This document shows positions 45,488 to 55,706 of a stretch of 64,000 nucleotides of DNA, piece by piece (within the stretch, counting starts at the first letter, position 1; the number at the start of each line of letters is the position of its first letter). This stretch comes from Sulfitobacter dubius (GTDB lineage Bacteria; Pseudomonadota; Alphaproteobacteria; Rhodobacterales; Rhodobacteraceae), in contig NZ_FOPG01000001.1 of NCBI RefSeq assembly GCF_900113435.1, positions 744,001 to 808,000 of the forward strand. The letters are read 5' to 3'. The position numbers and the translations under genes are program-made. Below the pieces are notes generated by a model. It worked only from the letters and a program-made list of their open reading frames with translations. It was not told the DNA's origin and ran no database searches.

Positions 45488-47956
45488 ATGGCATTGATGT
45501 TTCGCTGGCTTATCCGATTGGCGGTGTTTCTGGTCACGTTGAGCGTCGTAGTTTTGCTGCTGGTCTATTGGTTCGCCGCGCGGTCCCTACCCGACTATGA
45601 CGATACGGTTGAGGTGCGCGGCGTCACTGCCCCTGTGGAGGTCGTGCGCGACAATGCCAATGTGCCGCATATTTTTGGTGAGACGGACGCGGATGTGTTT
45701 TTCGGCCTCGGTTTTGCCCACGCCCAAGACCGCCTCTGGCAGTTGATCACCCTGCGTCGCACCGCGCAGGGGCGGCTGTCTGAGGTTTTCGGCACCGCCA
45801 CCGTGACCACCGACAAACTGATGCGCCGCTATGATATCTATCGGCTCGCCGTGGCCTCTGCGGATAAGCTTGACCCCGAAACTAAATCAGCGCTTGAAGC
45901 CTATTCAGCCGGGATCAACGCCCGCCTAGATCAGATCAACACCGAAGCCTTGGGCCGTGGCGCGCCCGAGATGTGGCTGTTCAATGCGCCCATGGCCCCG
46001 TGGCGGCCTGCGGATTCACTGGCGATCACCAAATTGATGGGCCTGCAAATGTCGGGCCATCTGGAGGCCGAAGTGCTGCGCGCACGGGTGTCATTGGAGT
46101 TAAGCGACCAAGATCGCCTGCGCGATATCCTGCCCGACGCGCCGGGCAGCGGGGTCGCCGCCCTGCCTGAATATGCCGCCCTCTTCCCCGAGGTAACGAC
46201 GCGCCACGCCGCAGCGGCCCCGATGGACAGTCACCCGCTGTCGCCATTCAAGCGGCAGGCTTTCGCCGGGGCTTCCAACGCTTGGGCCGCCGCGCCCACG
46301 CGCTCTGCTGCGGGCGGCACGCTTTTGGCCAATGATCCGCACTTGGGGTTCACCGCCCCGGCGATCTGGTATCTGGCCCGGCTGGAGCTTGAGACCGGCG
46401 GCGTGATCGGCGGCACGATACCCGGCATGCCCGTGGTGCTAACGGGCCGCAGTGCCGATCTGGGCTGGGGGCTGACCACCGCCTATGTCGACGACCAAGA
46501 CGTCTATATCGAAGAGCTGAACCCTGACAATACCGAAGAATACCGCACCCCCGACGGGTTCAAGAAATTCCGCAAACGCTCATCCATCATCAACATCGCC
46601 GATGCTGACCCCATCACCGTTACCCTGCGTTGGACCGACAATGGCCCGGTGCTGCCCGGCAGCCACTACAACCTTGGCAGCATAACGCCGCCGGGGCATG
46701 TGGCCTCTGTCGCTGCGACCCTCTTTACCGAAGAAGACACCTCGCTTGCCGCCGCGATGAAGGTGATGCGCGCGAAATCGGTGCAGCAGGCGATCAATGC
46801 CGCGACCGATTATGTGGCCCCGGCGCAAAACCTCACACTGGTGGACCGTGACACCATCGCCATGAAAACCATCGGCGCCATGCCGCGCCGCGATGCCAAT
46901 CACCAAAGCGAAGGGCGCATGCCCAGCCCCGGCTGGATCGCTGCGAACCGTTGGGACGGCATGTTGCCCTATACCGCGAACCCTGAATTCATCGCCCCCG
47001 CAGGCGGCATCCTTGGCAATACCAACAACAAAACCGTCGACCGCCCCTTTCCCAACCATGTCTCTTTCGTCTGGGGCGACACGCAGCGGGTGCAACGCTG
47101 GCAACGCTTGATGCAGAACCGCGAGGTTCATACCCGCGACAGTTTCATCGAAGCGCAGCTTGATACGGTCAGCCCCACGGCCCGCGCGCTCTTGCCGCTG
47201 ATCGGGGCTGAGTTGTGGTTCACCGGAGAGGCCGCCCCCGATGGCACGCCGGAGCGCCAGCGCCAGCGCGCGCTCGACCTGCTCGCGGGCTGGTCGGGTG
47301 AGATGAACGAACACCTGCCCGAGCCGCTGATCTATGCCGCATGGATCCGCGCCCTACAGGACCGTCTGATCCGCGATGAACTGGGGCCACTGGCCGAAGA
47401 ATTCACTCACGTTCAGCCGCTCTTTATCGAACGCGCTTTCCGCGATGTGCAAGGCGCCGCGAAATGGTGCGACGTGCGCCAATCCGCCCCGGTAGAGACT
47501 TGCCATGACATGGCGCGACTGGCACTGGACGACGCCCTGCTCTGGATCAAAGAGACTTGGGGCACGCAGTTGGAATCCCTCCGCTGGGGCGATGCGCATC
47601 AGGCGACCCATGATCACCCCGTCTTGGGCGACGTGCCGCTCCTGCGCTACTTTGTGAACATCCGCCAGTCGACCTCGGGCGGGGACAATACCCTGCAACG
47701 GGGGCTGACCCGCGGCACCGGCAAAGACCCGTTTTATAATGTGCACGGCGCAGGCTACCGTGGAGTTTATGATTTCGCCGATCCCGACAGTTCGGTCTTT
47801 GTCACCTCTACCGGTCAATCGGGGCATTTCCTGTCGCGCCATTACGACGACATGGCGCAACTCTGGCGGCGCGGTGAATATATCCCGATGTCGCTGGATG
47901 CCGAACTGGCCCGCGCCGCCGCTGTGGGTGTGACACGATTGGAGCCTGCCAAATGA
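45488..47956 (+). CDS. Penicillin acylase family N-terminal nucleophile amidase
   Basis: An 822-residue Ntn hydrolase. An N-terminal hydrophobic segment (about 8-30) acts as a signal or anchor. The alpha part is followed by the self-cleavage site before Ser263 in GASNAWA, which becomes the catalytic N-terminus of the beta chain. Further support comes from [10 protein letters not shown], the [13 protein letters not shown] segment and the conserved NxxxDR region (QNLTLVDRD). The family hydrolyses amides such as beta-lactam side chains or acyl-homoserine lactones in the periplasm; the substrate here is unknown. The ATG at 45488 has GAGG 8 bases upstream. Its stop overlaps the start of the RluE-like gene (ATGA). 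Confidence 0.92.
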   Translation: MALMFRWLIRLAVFLVTLSVVVLLLVYWFAARSLPDYDDTVEVRGVTAPVEVVRDNANVPHIFGETDADVFFGLGFAHAQDRLWQLITLRRTAQGRLSEVFGTATVTTDKLMRRYDIYRLAVASADKLDPETKSALEAYSAGINARLDQINTEALGRGAPEMWLFNAPMAPWRPADSLAITKLMGLQMSGHLEAEVLRARVSLELSDQDRLRDILPDAPGSGVAALPEYAALFPEVTTRHAAAAPMDSHPLSPFKRQAFAGASNAWAAAPTRSAAGGTLLANDPHLGFTAPAIWYLARLELETGGVIGGTIPGMPVVLTGRSADLGWGLTTAYVDDQDVYIEELNPDNTEEYRTPDGFKKFRKRSSIINIADADPITVTLRWTDNGPVLPGSHYNLGSITPPGHVASVAATLFTEEDTSLAAAMKVMRAKSVQQAINAATDYVAPAQNLTLVDRDTIAMKTIGAMPRRDANHQSEGRMPSPGWIAANRWDGMLPYTANPEFIAPAGGILGNTNNKTVDRPFPNHVSFVWGDTQRVQRWQRLMQNREVHTRDSFIEAQLDTVSPTARALLPLIGAELWFTGEAAPDGTPERQRQRALDLLAGWSGEMNEHLPEPLIYAAWIRALQDRLIRDELGPLAEEFTHVQPLFIERAFRDVQGAAKWCDVRQSAPVETCHDMARLALDDALLWIKETWGTQLESLRWGDAHQATHDHPVLGDVPLLRYFVNIRQSTSGGDNTLQRGLTRGTGKDPFYNVHGAGYRGVYDFADPDSSVFVTSTGQSGHFLSRHYDDMAQLWRRGEYIPMSLDAELARAAAVGVTRLEPAK

Positions 47957-48519
47957 CCGCCCGTGTGATCCTGCTGAACAAACCCTACGGCGTGCTGTCG
48001 CAATTCACCGACAAGGGCACCGAGGGCAGCACCCGCCCGACCCTCTCGGCCTATGTCGATGAAAAGGGGTTTTATCCCGCCGGGCGGCTTGATCGCGACA
48101 GCGAAGGCTTATTGGTGCTGACCGATCACGGCCCGCTACAGGCCCGCATCGCGCATCCTAAGTACAAACGGCCCAAGACCTATCTGGTGCAGGTCGAAGG
48201 CACGCCGGATGCCGCAGCGCTCGACGCGCTGCGCAAGGGTGTCGAACTGAAAGACGGCCTAACGAAACCCGCCCAAGTGGACCAGATCGACGCGCCCGAT
48301 CCCCTCTGGCCGCGCGACCCGCCCGTGCGTTTTCGCAAGACGGTGCCGGACGCTTGGTTGCGCATCACCATCCGCGAGGGGCGCAACCGGCAAGTGCGGC
48401 GCATGACGGCTCATGTCGGCCTGCCCACGCTGCGGCTGATCCGCGCCAGCGTGGGCGATTGGGAACTGGCCGGGCTGCAACCGGGCGCTTGGCGCTGGTC
48501 GACCGAGAATGGCCGCTAG
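47953..48519 (+). CDS. RluE-like rRNA pseudouridine synthase (RsuA/RluB/E/F family)
   Basis: A 188-residue pseudouridine synthase lacking an S4 domain. The catalytic aspartate is in [15 protein letters not shown], the KPYGVLSQF start motif is present and the [11 protein letters not shown] segment closes the fold. The short size and [14 protein letters not shown] match RluE, which modifies U2457 of 23S rRNA in Escherichia coli. It is translationally coupled to the amidase gene, with no evident functional link. Its last bases overlap the convergent DUF2177 gene. Confidence 0.9.
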   Translation: MTARVILLNKPYGVLSQFTDKGTEGSTRPTLSAYVDEKGFYPAGRLDRDSEGLLVLTDHGPLQARIAHPKYKRPKTYLVQVEGTPDAAALDALRKGVELKDGLTKPAQVDQIDAPDPLWPRDPPVRFRKTVPDAWLRITIREGRNRQVRRMTAHVGLPTLRLIRASVGDWELAGLQPGAWRWSTENGR

Positions 48520-48917
48520 GTCAACGCGCGGGTGATCGCCACGCCTGCGGTTGCCGCCGTGCCGGTCAGAACCGACCCCCAAGCGAAGTCCCGCGCCACC
48601 AGGGCCCATGTCCAATCCTTAAGCGTCGCCAGATTGGTGAACTCATAGGTGCCATAGCCCATCGCGCCGATCAGCAGCGCATTGCCAAAGACCCAGAGCA
48701 GCGAATGATCCCCTGTCATCGCAGGCCAAGACACGAACCACAGCACCACCGCCACGAAGAAGGCGTAGAAGATCAGCGCCGGGGCGACGCGGAATTCATC
48801 CAATAGCCAGTCTCCGATATCACGCTCAAACACAGGTTTGATGAGATAGGTCAGCCCAAGGTAGTCCAGCCCGAGGAAGATCACGGCGGTTGAGACATAA
48901 AGGATGATCAGGGTCAT
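48516..48917 (-). CDS. DUF2177 membrane protein
   Basis: A 133-residue membrane protein with four predicted helices. It carries the family features [12 protein letters not shown] near the N-terminus and [17 protein letters not shown] near the third helix. The function is unknown. GGAG sits 8 bases before the ATG at 48917; upstream in-frame residues are not part of the protein. The 99-base gap to hflX contains a 7-bp GGGGCAA/TTGCCCC hairpin (48983-48999) without a T tract. Confidence 0.82.
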   Translation of the reverse strand: MTLIILYVSTAVIFLGLDYLGLTYLIKPVFERDIGDWLLDEFRVAPALIFYAFFVAVVLWFVSWPAMTGDHSLLWVFGNALLIGAMGYGTYEFTNLATLKDWTWALVARDFAWGSVLTGTAATAGVAITRALT

Positions 48918-49016
48918 GTGGCGCGCTCCGCAAAAGGTCGTTTCACCATATGCGACGCAGCGGGCCGAATTCGATGCTTGCCGGGGCAAAAATTGCCCCA
49001 GCCGGCGCCGTAGTTC

Positions 49017-50315
49017 TTAAATCTGCTGGAATTCAGCCTCTTGGCGCGCGGACCAACGCACGGTGATCTCAAACCCGTCTTCGGTCTGACGCTCACCTTC
49101 GACCACGTCCTGCGCAAACAGCCAGGCGCGTTTCTTGCCTTCGGCAAAGCCGAGGGTCAATTCGGCCTCGCGTACCGCACCTTGCAGCGCCTCGGCGATG
49201 GTTTCTTGCAGCGTCTCAAGCCCCTCACCGGTGATGGCCGAGATTGCCAGCACGTCGTCGTTGCGCGCAGCCCGTGCACGCATGGCGTCGGCGCGGTCTT
49301 CGGGGAGCAGGTCCAGCTTGTTCCAAACCTCGAAACTGCGGGTCTCTTTCGGGACGCCGAGTGAGGCGAGAATATCGCGCACGTTCTGCGCCTGCTCTTC
49401 GGTCTCGGTATGGGACACATCGCGCACATGGCAGATGATATCGGCGGCAAGCACCTCTTCGAGCGTGGCGCGGAAGGCAGCGACGAGTTCGGTCGGCAGA
49501 TCGCTGATGAACCCCACCGTGTCGCTGAGGATGATCTCAGGCCCATCGGGCAACACGATGCTGCGCATGGTTGGGTCGAGCGTGGCAAAAAGCATGTCTT
49601 TCGCCATGACCTCGGCCCCGGTCAAACGGTTGAAAAGCGTGGACTTCCCGGCGTTGGTATAACCGACGAGCGCGACAATCGGGAACGGCACTTTGGCACG
49701 GGCGGCGCGGTGCAAGGCGCGGGTCTTCACGACCTTTTCCAACTGGCGGCGCAGGCGCACCAACTGGTCGTCGATGGCGCGGCGGTCCGCCTCGATCTGA
49801 GTCTCACCCGGACCACCAACAAAGCCCAAACCGCCCCGCTGCCGCTCAAGGTGGGTCCACGCGCGCACAAGCCGCGTGCGCTGGTAGTTTAGCGCGGCCA
49901 TCTCGACCTGAAGCACCCCTTCACGGGTCGCCGCGCGGTCGCTAAAGATCTCCAAAATCAAACCGGTGCGGTCGAGCAGCTTGACGCCCCAAGCCTTCTC
50001 AAGGTTGCGCTGCTGAACCGGGGTCACCGGACCGTCGACCAGCACAAGCTCAACCTCGGCTTCCTTCATGCGCTGATCGAGTTCCTCGATCTTGCCTTTG
50101 CCAAACAGCATCCCGGCATGAACGGTACGCAGGGGCACGACTTCGGCCCCCACCACTTCAAGCTCTGGCAGCGCTTCTGCCAATGCAACGGCTTCGGCCA
50201 GCGCGGGCTCAGGCGCGCGCCGGTCGTTGTCGGATTTGATATCAGGATGCAGCACCCAAGCGCGTGTTACGCGGGGCCCGTCACTGTTATCGATCTGAAA
50301 TGCTGGACGGCTCAA
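49017..50315 (-). CDS. hflX: Ribosome-associated GTPase HflX
   Basis: HflX splits or rescues stalled 70S ribosomes, notably under heat stress. The 432-residue product has the N-terminal HflX domain (RAWVLHPD to about 190), including the [19 protein letters not shown] segment (about 163-183). The G domain has G1 [10 protein letters not shown]3 DTVGF and G4 NKLD. The start is TTG at 50315, overlapping the hfq stop as TTGA, so translation is coupled. The hfq-hflX order is classical in proteobacteria. Confidence 0.96.
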
Positions 50316-50551
50316 GAAGCGTCTTCGCCCTCGTAAAGGCTGATCGGCTGGCTCGGCATGATGGTCGAAATCGCGTGTTTGTAGACCAGTTGCGATTGAC
50401 CGTCACGGCGCAGCAGAACGCAAAAGTTGTCAAACCAAGTAATCACGCCCTGCAATTTGACGCCATTAATCAGGAAAATTGTCACCGGTACTTTGGTCTT
50501 GCGAACGTGGTTGAGGAACGCATCCTGAAGGTTTTGTCTGTCTGACGCCAT
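50312..50551 (-). CDS. hfq: RNA chaperone Hfq
   Basis: Hfq forms a hexameric ring that pairs small RNAs with mRNAs. The 79-residue product is the short alphaproteobacterial form, with Sm1 ([15 protein letters not shown]) and Sm2 ending in the canonical YKHA motif. The unstructured C-tail is only about 10 residues long. The ATG at 50551 has AAGGCGAG upstream. It heads the hfq-hflX pair, downstream of trkA-trkH on the same strand. The 130 bases before it contain a TTGACA box near 50690 without a convincing -10, so its promoter is not assigned. Confidence 0.98.
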
Positions 50552-50681
50552 GTTAGTCTCGCCTTTTGTTCTTGCTGGCGTCCGCGTACCGGACCCCCCC
50601 ATTGCCTTAAGTATGGAGTGCGAAAGCGTGAGTTTCCAGCCCCAATATCAGCGGACTAGGCCGGTTCTAGCGCTAAACGTG

Positions 50682-52235
50682 TCAAGCGCGCCACAAATTT
50701 GGGGTCATCAGCGCAATAATCGCCAAAGTTTCCAACCGACCCAGTACCATTGCACCGCTGAGAATGATTTTCGCGGCCAATCCCAGCTCAATCAAGCGAA
50801 TGGGTGTATCGGCGGCATGTTCGATGAGCGGCCCGGTGGTGGATAGTGTCGCAACCGACATGACCACGGCAGCATCGAATGACGTACCGGTTAGGGTCAG
50901 CAGCAATGTGACCCCGGCCAGCGACATCGCAAAGAGCATAAAGAAGATCCACGCGATGAACGCGCCGTTACTTTGCAGCCGCCGCCCCGCCGCACCGGCC
51001 CCGCTGACGGAGTTGGGATAGACCAGACGGTCCATCTCGCGCACGCCGTTTTGATAAAGCGCAAAGACCCTCAGCAGTTTCACACCGCCCGCCGTGGTGG
51101 CCACCCCGCCACCGATCAGGGCAAGCCCCATGAGAACCAGGCCCGGCGTGCGCAGGCCCGACCAGTTCTGCGCATCCGACCAATGCTCTGACACAAAACC
51201 GGTGGTCGTCAGGAAGGAGAGCACGGTAAACAGCCCACCCCAAAGCGCCTGAAGCGCGCGGGCGCCATCGACCTCAACCTCAACCTCGAACGCACCAATC
51301 CAATGGCGGGCGAAAAGCAGCAATGGCACGCCGATCACAACAAGAAGGCCGATGCGGAACTCAGGGTCGGTCATCAGCCCGCCTTGGGTCGCCGTGATTG
51401 TGTCTTTGGAAAAGGTGAGACGTGAAAGCGCGAACAGCATGAAAAGCATCATCACCGCTTCGCCAGAAACCCCAATCTGCGCGTTATCCACCCCGCCAAC
51501 GGGGGAAATGCCCGATGTCGCCAAGACCGACATCGCATGACAAAGGGCAACCATTGCCGTCTCTCCACCAATTACGAGCAAGAGCCACAGCAGCAGTGTC
51601 AGCCCGGTGTATATCGGCAGCAAAGCCTGTGTTGTGCGCAGCAAACGTTGGCGCGGGGTGATCCTGCCCATCCGGGTGCCGATACGGTCGTCGGGCCGCC
51701 CGGGTTCGGCCTGAGCGGTCACTTCAAATCCCCCCAAGTGCAGCGGCGCCAGAATTGCCGACGCCGTGACCCACATAAGCAAACCGCCCATCCAGCCGAC
51801 CTGCGCACGCCACAGATGCAGCGTATTGCTCAACCGGGCGGGATTTTCGAACATCGTGGCCCCGGTGGTGGTCAAGGCGCTGACCATCTCGAAATAGACA
51901 TTCACAAAACGCGTAGTCGGCAGCGCCTCAAGAAAGGGAATCGCGAAAAACACCGGTAGGAAGACAAAAGCCGAGAGCAGGGACAACAGCGGCCCCAATG
52001 CGCCGTCCAAAGGCTTGCGCCCTGCATGGGCGATGGCAATCAAGGTGAAAGCCACAAGACCCAGCACCCCGGCATAGAGGAACGCACGGCTGGCCTGATG
52101 ATCATTCACCACCAGCCCGTAGATCGACGGCAAGAGCATGGATACAGCAGAGACGCCGAACAATTGCAGGAACAGCGGCAACTGCACGATCTCTCGGCGG
52201 ATGCCGGTCGGTCGGATGCTGGTCGGTTGCGTCAC
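50682..52235 (-). CDS. trkH: TrkH-type potassium uptake channel protein
   Basis: The membrane-spanning subunit of Trk/Ktr potassium uptake. The 517-residue product has the four pore-loop repeats, recognisable as TTTGAT, LATSGISP, LTTTGFVSE and LSTTGPLIE, each holding the filter glycine. About ten membrane helices surround them. The start is GTG at 52235, with AGGAG about 6 bases upstream. It follows trkA with a 15-base gap, so channel and regulatory subunit are made together. Confidence 0.95.
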   Translation of the reverse strand: MTQPTSIRPTGIRREIVQLPLFLQLFGVSAVSMLLPSIYGLVVNDHQASRAFLYAGVLGLVAFTLIAIAHAGRKPLDGALGPLLSLLSAFVFLPVFFAIPFLEALPTTRFVNVYFEMVSALTTTGATMFENPARLSNTLHLWRAQVGWMGGLLMWVTASAILAPLHLGGFEVTAQAEPGRPDDRIGTRMGRITPRQRLLRTTQALLPIYTGLTLLLWLLLVIGGETAMVALCHAMSVLATSGISPVGGVDNAQIGVSGEAVMMLFMLFALSRLTFSKDTITATQGGLMTDPEFRIGLLVVIGVPLLLFARHWIGAFEVEVEVDGARALQALWGGLFTVLSFLTTTGFVSEHWSDAQNWSGLRTPGLVLMGLALIGGGVATTAGGVKLLRVFALYQNGVREMDRLVYPNSVSGAGAAGRRLQSNGAFIAWIFFMLFAMSLAGVTLLLTLTGTSFDAAVVMSVATLSTTGPLIEHAADTPIRLIELGLAAKIILSGAMVLGRLETLAIIALMTPNLWRA

Positions 52236-52250
52236 GCGGCGCTCCTGCGC

Positions 52251-53627
52251 TTAGAAAAAGTCGATCGAGACCTGCAAAAGCTGCTCAACCCGCGGCACAT
52301 CTTCGGCCAGCGCGAAGAGGGCGACCACATCGCCCTCGTCGATCCTAGTGTTGCCCAAGGGGCGGATCACCTTGCCCTCTTTGCGCAGCATGCCGATCAA
52401 CACGCCTTCGGGGAAGTCGATTTCCGAGACTTTCTTGCCTGCGAGGGGCGAGGTCGACAGCACTTCGGCCTCAATCACCTCGGCCTCGGCATCGCCGATG
52501 GAATAGACCGCCCGCACCCGGCCATGGCGGATGTGGCGCAGGATCGAACTCACGGTCGTGGCGCGCGGGTTGATATAGGCGTCGATGCCGAGGTGGGTCA
52601 TCAGCGGCACCAGCGTCGGGTCATTGATCAGGGCGATCACATAGGGGCAGCCCTCGGTCTTGGCGCGCACACAAGACAGCATGTTGGTCTTGTCGTCATC
52701 CGTCACCGCCAGCATCGCATCGGCACGGCTGATGCCCGCCTCGGCCAGTAGCGCGGCATCAAGCCCGTCGCCGTTCAACACGATCGTCCGCTCAAGCCCT
52801 TCGGCGGCACGTTCGGCGCATTTGCGGTTTTTCTCGATCATCTTGGTGCGCACGCGCAGCGGCCCGGCCTCTAGGTGCTGAGCCACGGTCAACCCGACAT
52901 TGCCGCCGCCCACCAGCACGACGCGCTCTTGCTTGGTGGTCTGTTTGCCGAAAATCTCCATCGTGCGGGCGATGTCGTCGTGATGCGAAAAGACATAGCA
53001 GTCGTCGCCGACGAAAAGCTGATCCTTCGCCTCGGGCGCGAACAGCGTGCCATCGCGGCGCACCCCCACGACCACGGCGCGCAGGGTCGAAAAGAGATCG
53101 GTCAACTGCCGCAGCGGCGTGTTCACCACCGGGCAATCGCTATCGATTGAAATCCCGAGAAGCTGCGCCTGCCCGTCCATAAAAATTTCGGTATCGAAAG
53201 CGGCGGGCGCGCTGAGACGCTGAAGGGCTGCGGTAGCGACTTCTTTTTCAGGCGAGATCACCACGTCGATCGGCATGTGGTCGCGGCGGTAGAGGTCAGA
53301 ATAAATCGCATCCAGATAGGACTGGCTGCGCAGACGGGCGATCTTGCGGTTGATGCCAAAGACCGAATGGGCGACCTGACAGGTCACCATATTGACCTCG
53401 TCCGAGTGGGTCGCGGCGATGATCATCTCGGCGTCCCGCGCGCCTGCACGGTCCAGCACATCGGGATAGCTCGCGAAACCGGCGATGCCTTGCACATCCA
53501 GCGTGTCGGTGGCGCGGCGGATCAATTCGGCATTGCTATCGACCACGGTCACATCGTTGCGCTCTCCGCTGAGGTGACGGGCAATCTGCCAACCCACCTG
53601 CCCTGCGCCGCAAATGATGATTTTCAT
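52251..53627 (-). CDS. trkA: TrkA potassium transporter regulatory subunit
   Basis: The cytoplasmic gating subunit that binds NAD(H) or nucleotides and controls TrkH. The 458-residue product has two tandem RCK units, each with a Rossmann loop (GAGQVGWQIARHL at the start and VGGGNVGLTVAQHL near 240) followed by a TrkA-C domain. AAGGAAG precedes the ATG at 53627. The trkA-trkH-hfq-hflX order downstream of ntrX is a known Rhodobacteraceae arrangement. Confidence 0.97.
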   Translation of the reverse strand: MKIIICGAGQVGWQIARHLSGERNDVTVVDSNAELIRRATDTLDVQGIAGFASYPDVLDRAGARDAEMIIAATHSDEVNMVTCQVAHSVFGINRKIARLRSQSYLDAIYSDLYRRDHMPIDVVISPEKEVATAALQRLSAPAAFDTEIFMDGQAQLLGISIDSDCPVVNTPLRQLTDLFSTLRAVVVGVRRDGTLFAPEAKDQLFVGDDCYVFSHHDDIARTMEIFGKQTTKQERVVLVGGGNVGLTVAQHLEAGPLRVRTKMIEKNRKCAERAAEGLERTIVLNGDGLDAALLAEAGISRADAMLAVTDDDKTNMLSCVRAKTEGCPYVIALINDPTLVPLMTHLGIDAYINPRATTVSSILRHIRHGRVRAVYSIGDAEAEVIEAEVLSTSPLAGKKVSEIDFPEGVLIGMLRKEGKVIRPLGNTRIDEGDVVALFALAEDVPRVEQLLQVSIDFF

Positions 53628-53753
53628 GAAGGCTTCCTTACCCTGAGCAAAGATCGTGTGAGGGTTGTCTTGGGTCGGTTAGAGGGCATGACAGATGGGT
53701 TGGCAAGGGTCAAATCAATTGTCTTTCCCCCGCAACAGCGGCATGATGGCGCT

Positions 53754-54248
53754 ATGAAACCGATATCGCTTCGCCCCACTCGCGCCGCCTTTGCCCTAAC
53801 GCTCATCGCCTTGGGGGCTGCCGCCTGCGCGCCGCTGAATACCTATTACAAACCGGGTGCGAGTGTCGCGCAGGTCAATCGCGCGACCACCGCCTGCGAA
53901 GTGCAAGCACTGCGTGATGTGCCGATCTCCACCCAAGTCCGCCGCGCCCCGCCGCGCTATGTGCCCGAGCGGCGCCACTGTAATGCCGACAATAAATGTA
54001 GGTACACCGGGGGTTTTTACGTGCCGGGTGAACTGGTGACATTTGATCCTAACGAGGATCTGCGCAATCGGGTCGAGGGGCAATGTATGGCCGATCAGGG
54101 CTTTGCCCCGGTGTCGATCCCCGCGTGCCCAAACAACGTCGCCCGCGCCGCACCACTGCGCGCGACCACGACCCTGCCGGCCCTGAACTCCAATTCCTGC
54201 GTGATCCGTAACAAGAACGGGTCTTTCCAGATCGTTACGCGCGGCTAA
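53754..54248 (+). CDS. Predicted lipoprotein, cysteine-containing
   Basis: A 164-residue product with a lipoprotein signal ending GAAAC (lipidated Cys about residue 25). The mature domain has six further cysteines in CEV, HCNADNKC, QCMAD, PACPNN and NSCVIRN, suggesting disulfides in the periplasm. No known domain is evident; small proteins of this kind are common in roseobacters. The gene faces away from trkA and towards ntrX, so it interrupts an otherwise leftward block. The ATG at 53754 is chosen for the signal peptide; the open frame upstream is antisense to trkA. Confidence 0.72.
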   Translation: MKPISLRPTRAAFALTLIALGAAACAPLNTYYKPGASVAQVNRATTACEVQALRDVPISTQVRRAPPRYVPERRHCNADNKCRYTGGFYVPGELVTFDPNEDLRNRVEGQCMADQGFAPVSIPACPNNVARAAPLRATTTLPALNSNSCVIRNKNGSFQIVTRG

Positions 54249-54255
54249 CTGGGAT

Positions 54256-54278
54256 CGCGAGGGGTGCGGCCCCTCGCG
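54256..54278. terminator. Hairpin between convergent lipoprotein and ntrX genes
   Basis: A 9-bp stem CGCGAGGGG/CCCCTCGCG (54256-54264 with 54270-54278) closes a 5-base loop 8 bases after the lipoprotein stop. There is no T tract on either strand, so its strength as a terminator is doubtful. Confidence 0.45.
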
Positions 54279-54293
54279 CCTGAGCCTTGCGGC

Positions 54294-55706
54294 TTAGCCC
54301 GTCGCCTCCACTTCTTCGTCCACATGTGCGATGCGCACACCTGCCTTGGCCGAGGTCACAACGCCAAGCGATTTCAACTTGCGGTGCAGGGCGCTGCGTT
54401 CCATGCCGACGAAATTCGCGGTGCGGCTAATGTTGCCGCCAAAACGGTTGATCTGAGTCAGCAGGTATTCCCGCTCGAAGGCCTCGCGCGCTTCGCGCAG
54501 CGGCAGTGTTGCCAGTGCGCCCGAAAGCACCACACGCCCATCGTCCCCGCCTGCTTCTTCCTCTCCAGGCAACTCGCGGGCCTCAATCGGGCCGGTGCCA
54601 TCGCCAAGGATCAGAACCCGCTCGACAAGATTTTTGAGTTGCCGCACATTGCCGGGCCAGACCATCGTCTGCATCAAGGCCACGGCATCGTCTGTCAACG
54701 CGCGCTCGGGCAGACCTTGCGAGGCTTTGAATTCGGCGATGAAATGCTCGGCCAAAAGCGGAATGTCCTCTCGCCGTTCTTCGAGCGAGGGCACGGCAAT
54801 CGGCACGACGTTAAGGCGGTGGTAAAGCTCTTGCCGGAAGGTATCTGCCTTGATCGCCTGATCCAGATCGCGATTGGTCGACGAAATCACCCGCAGATCA
54901 ACCCGCACCTTGTCGGTCCCGCCGACGCGGGTGAATTGCTGATCCACCAAGACCCGCAGGATTTTCGACTGGGTGCCAAGCGGCATATCCGCGACCTCAT
55001 CAAAGTAGATCACTCCGCCGTGCGCCTGCTCCAACAGCCCTGGCTCGATCCCGCGGTCCGGCGTCTCACGGCCAAAAAGCACCTCTTCCATCCGGTCCGG
55101 GGCCACCCCGGCACAATTGACGGTGATAAAGGGCGCCGAGGCGCGGGCGGAATGGGCGTGGATATAGCGCGCCGCCACTTCCTTGCCCGATCCGGCAGGA
55201 CCGGTCAGCATCACGCGGCCATTGGATTTGGTCACCTTGTCGAGTTGGCTCAACAGTGCGCGATAGGGCGCGGAGGTGCCGATCATCTCAGACGTGGCAA
55301 CATCGCGGCGCTTGAGGTTCTGGTTCTCCCGGCGCAGGCGCGAGGTTTCCATCGCGCGGCGGATCACCACCAACAATTGGTCAATGTTGAAGGGCTTCTC
55401 GATAAAGTCGTAGGCCCCTTGCTTGATTGCCGCGACGGCAATTTCGATATTGCCGTGGCCTGAGATAATCACCACCGGCACATCCGGGTTATCGCGCTTA
55501 ACGGTCTTGAGAATGTCGATCCCATCCATCCGGCTGTCTTTGAGCCAGATGTCGAGGATGATCAGCGCCGGTGCCTCGGTGTTGATTTCTGCCATCGTCT
55601 CGTCTGAGTTGCTGGCCAATCGCGTGGCAAAGCCTTCGTCCTGAAGGATATCCGAGATCAACTCACGGATATCGCGTTCGTCATCTACAATTAGGATGTC
55701 ACTCAT
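54294..55706 (-). CDS. ntrX: NtrX response regulator
   Basis: Response regulator of the NtrY-NtrX pair, tied to nitrogen, redox and envelope control in alphaproteobacteria. The 470-residue product has a receiver with the phosphate acceptor D52 (in IILDIWLKDSRMDG). The AAA+ domain has Walker A GPAGSGKE and Walker B GGVIYFDEVADM. A Fis-type helix-turn-helix ends it (NISRTANFVGMERSALHRKL). The GAFTGA loop for sigma-54 contact is missing; the corresponding segment reads FGRETPDRGIEPGLL. It therefore probably acts as a sigma-70-type activator or repressor. Its start overlaps the ntrY end by 8 bases. Confidence 0.95.
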   Translation of the reverse strand: MSDILIVDDERDIRELISDILQDEGFATRLASNSDETMAEINTEAPALIILDIWLKDSRMDGIDILKTVKRDNPDVPVVIISGHGNIEIAVAAIKQGAYDFIEKPFNIDQLLVVIRRAMETSRLRRENQNLKRRDVATSEMIGTSAPYRALLSQLDKVTKSNGRVMLTGPAGSGKEVAARYIHAHSARASAPFITVNCAGVAPDRMEEVLFGRETPDRGIEPGLLEQAHGGVIYFDEVADMPLGTQSKILRVLVDQQFTRVGGTDKVRVDLRVISSTNRDLDQAIKADTFRQELYHRLNVVPIAVPSLEERREDIPLLAEHFIAEFKASQGLPERALTDDAVALMQTMVWPGNVRQLKNLVERVLILGDGTGPIEARELPGEEEAGGDDGRVVLSGALATLPLREAREAFEREYLLTQINRFGGNISRTANFVGMERSALHRKLKSLGVVTSAKAGVRIAHVDEEVEATG

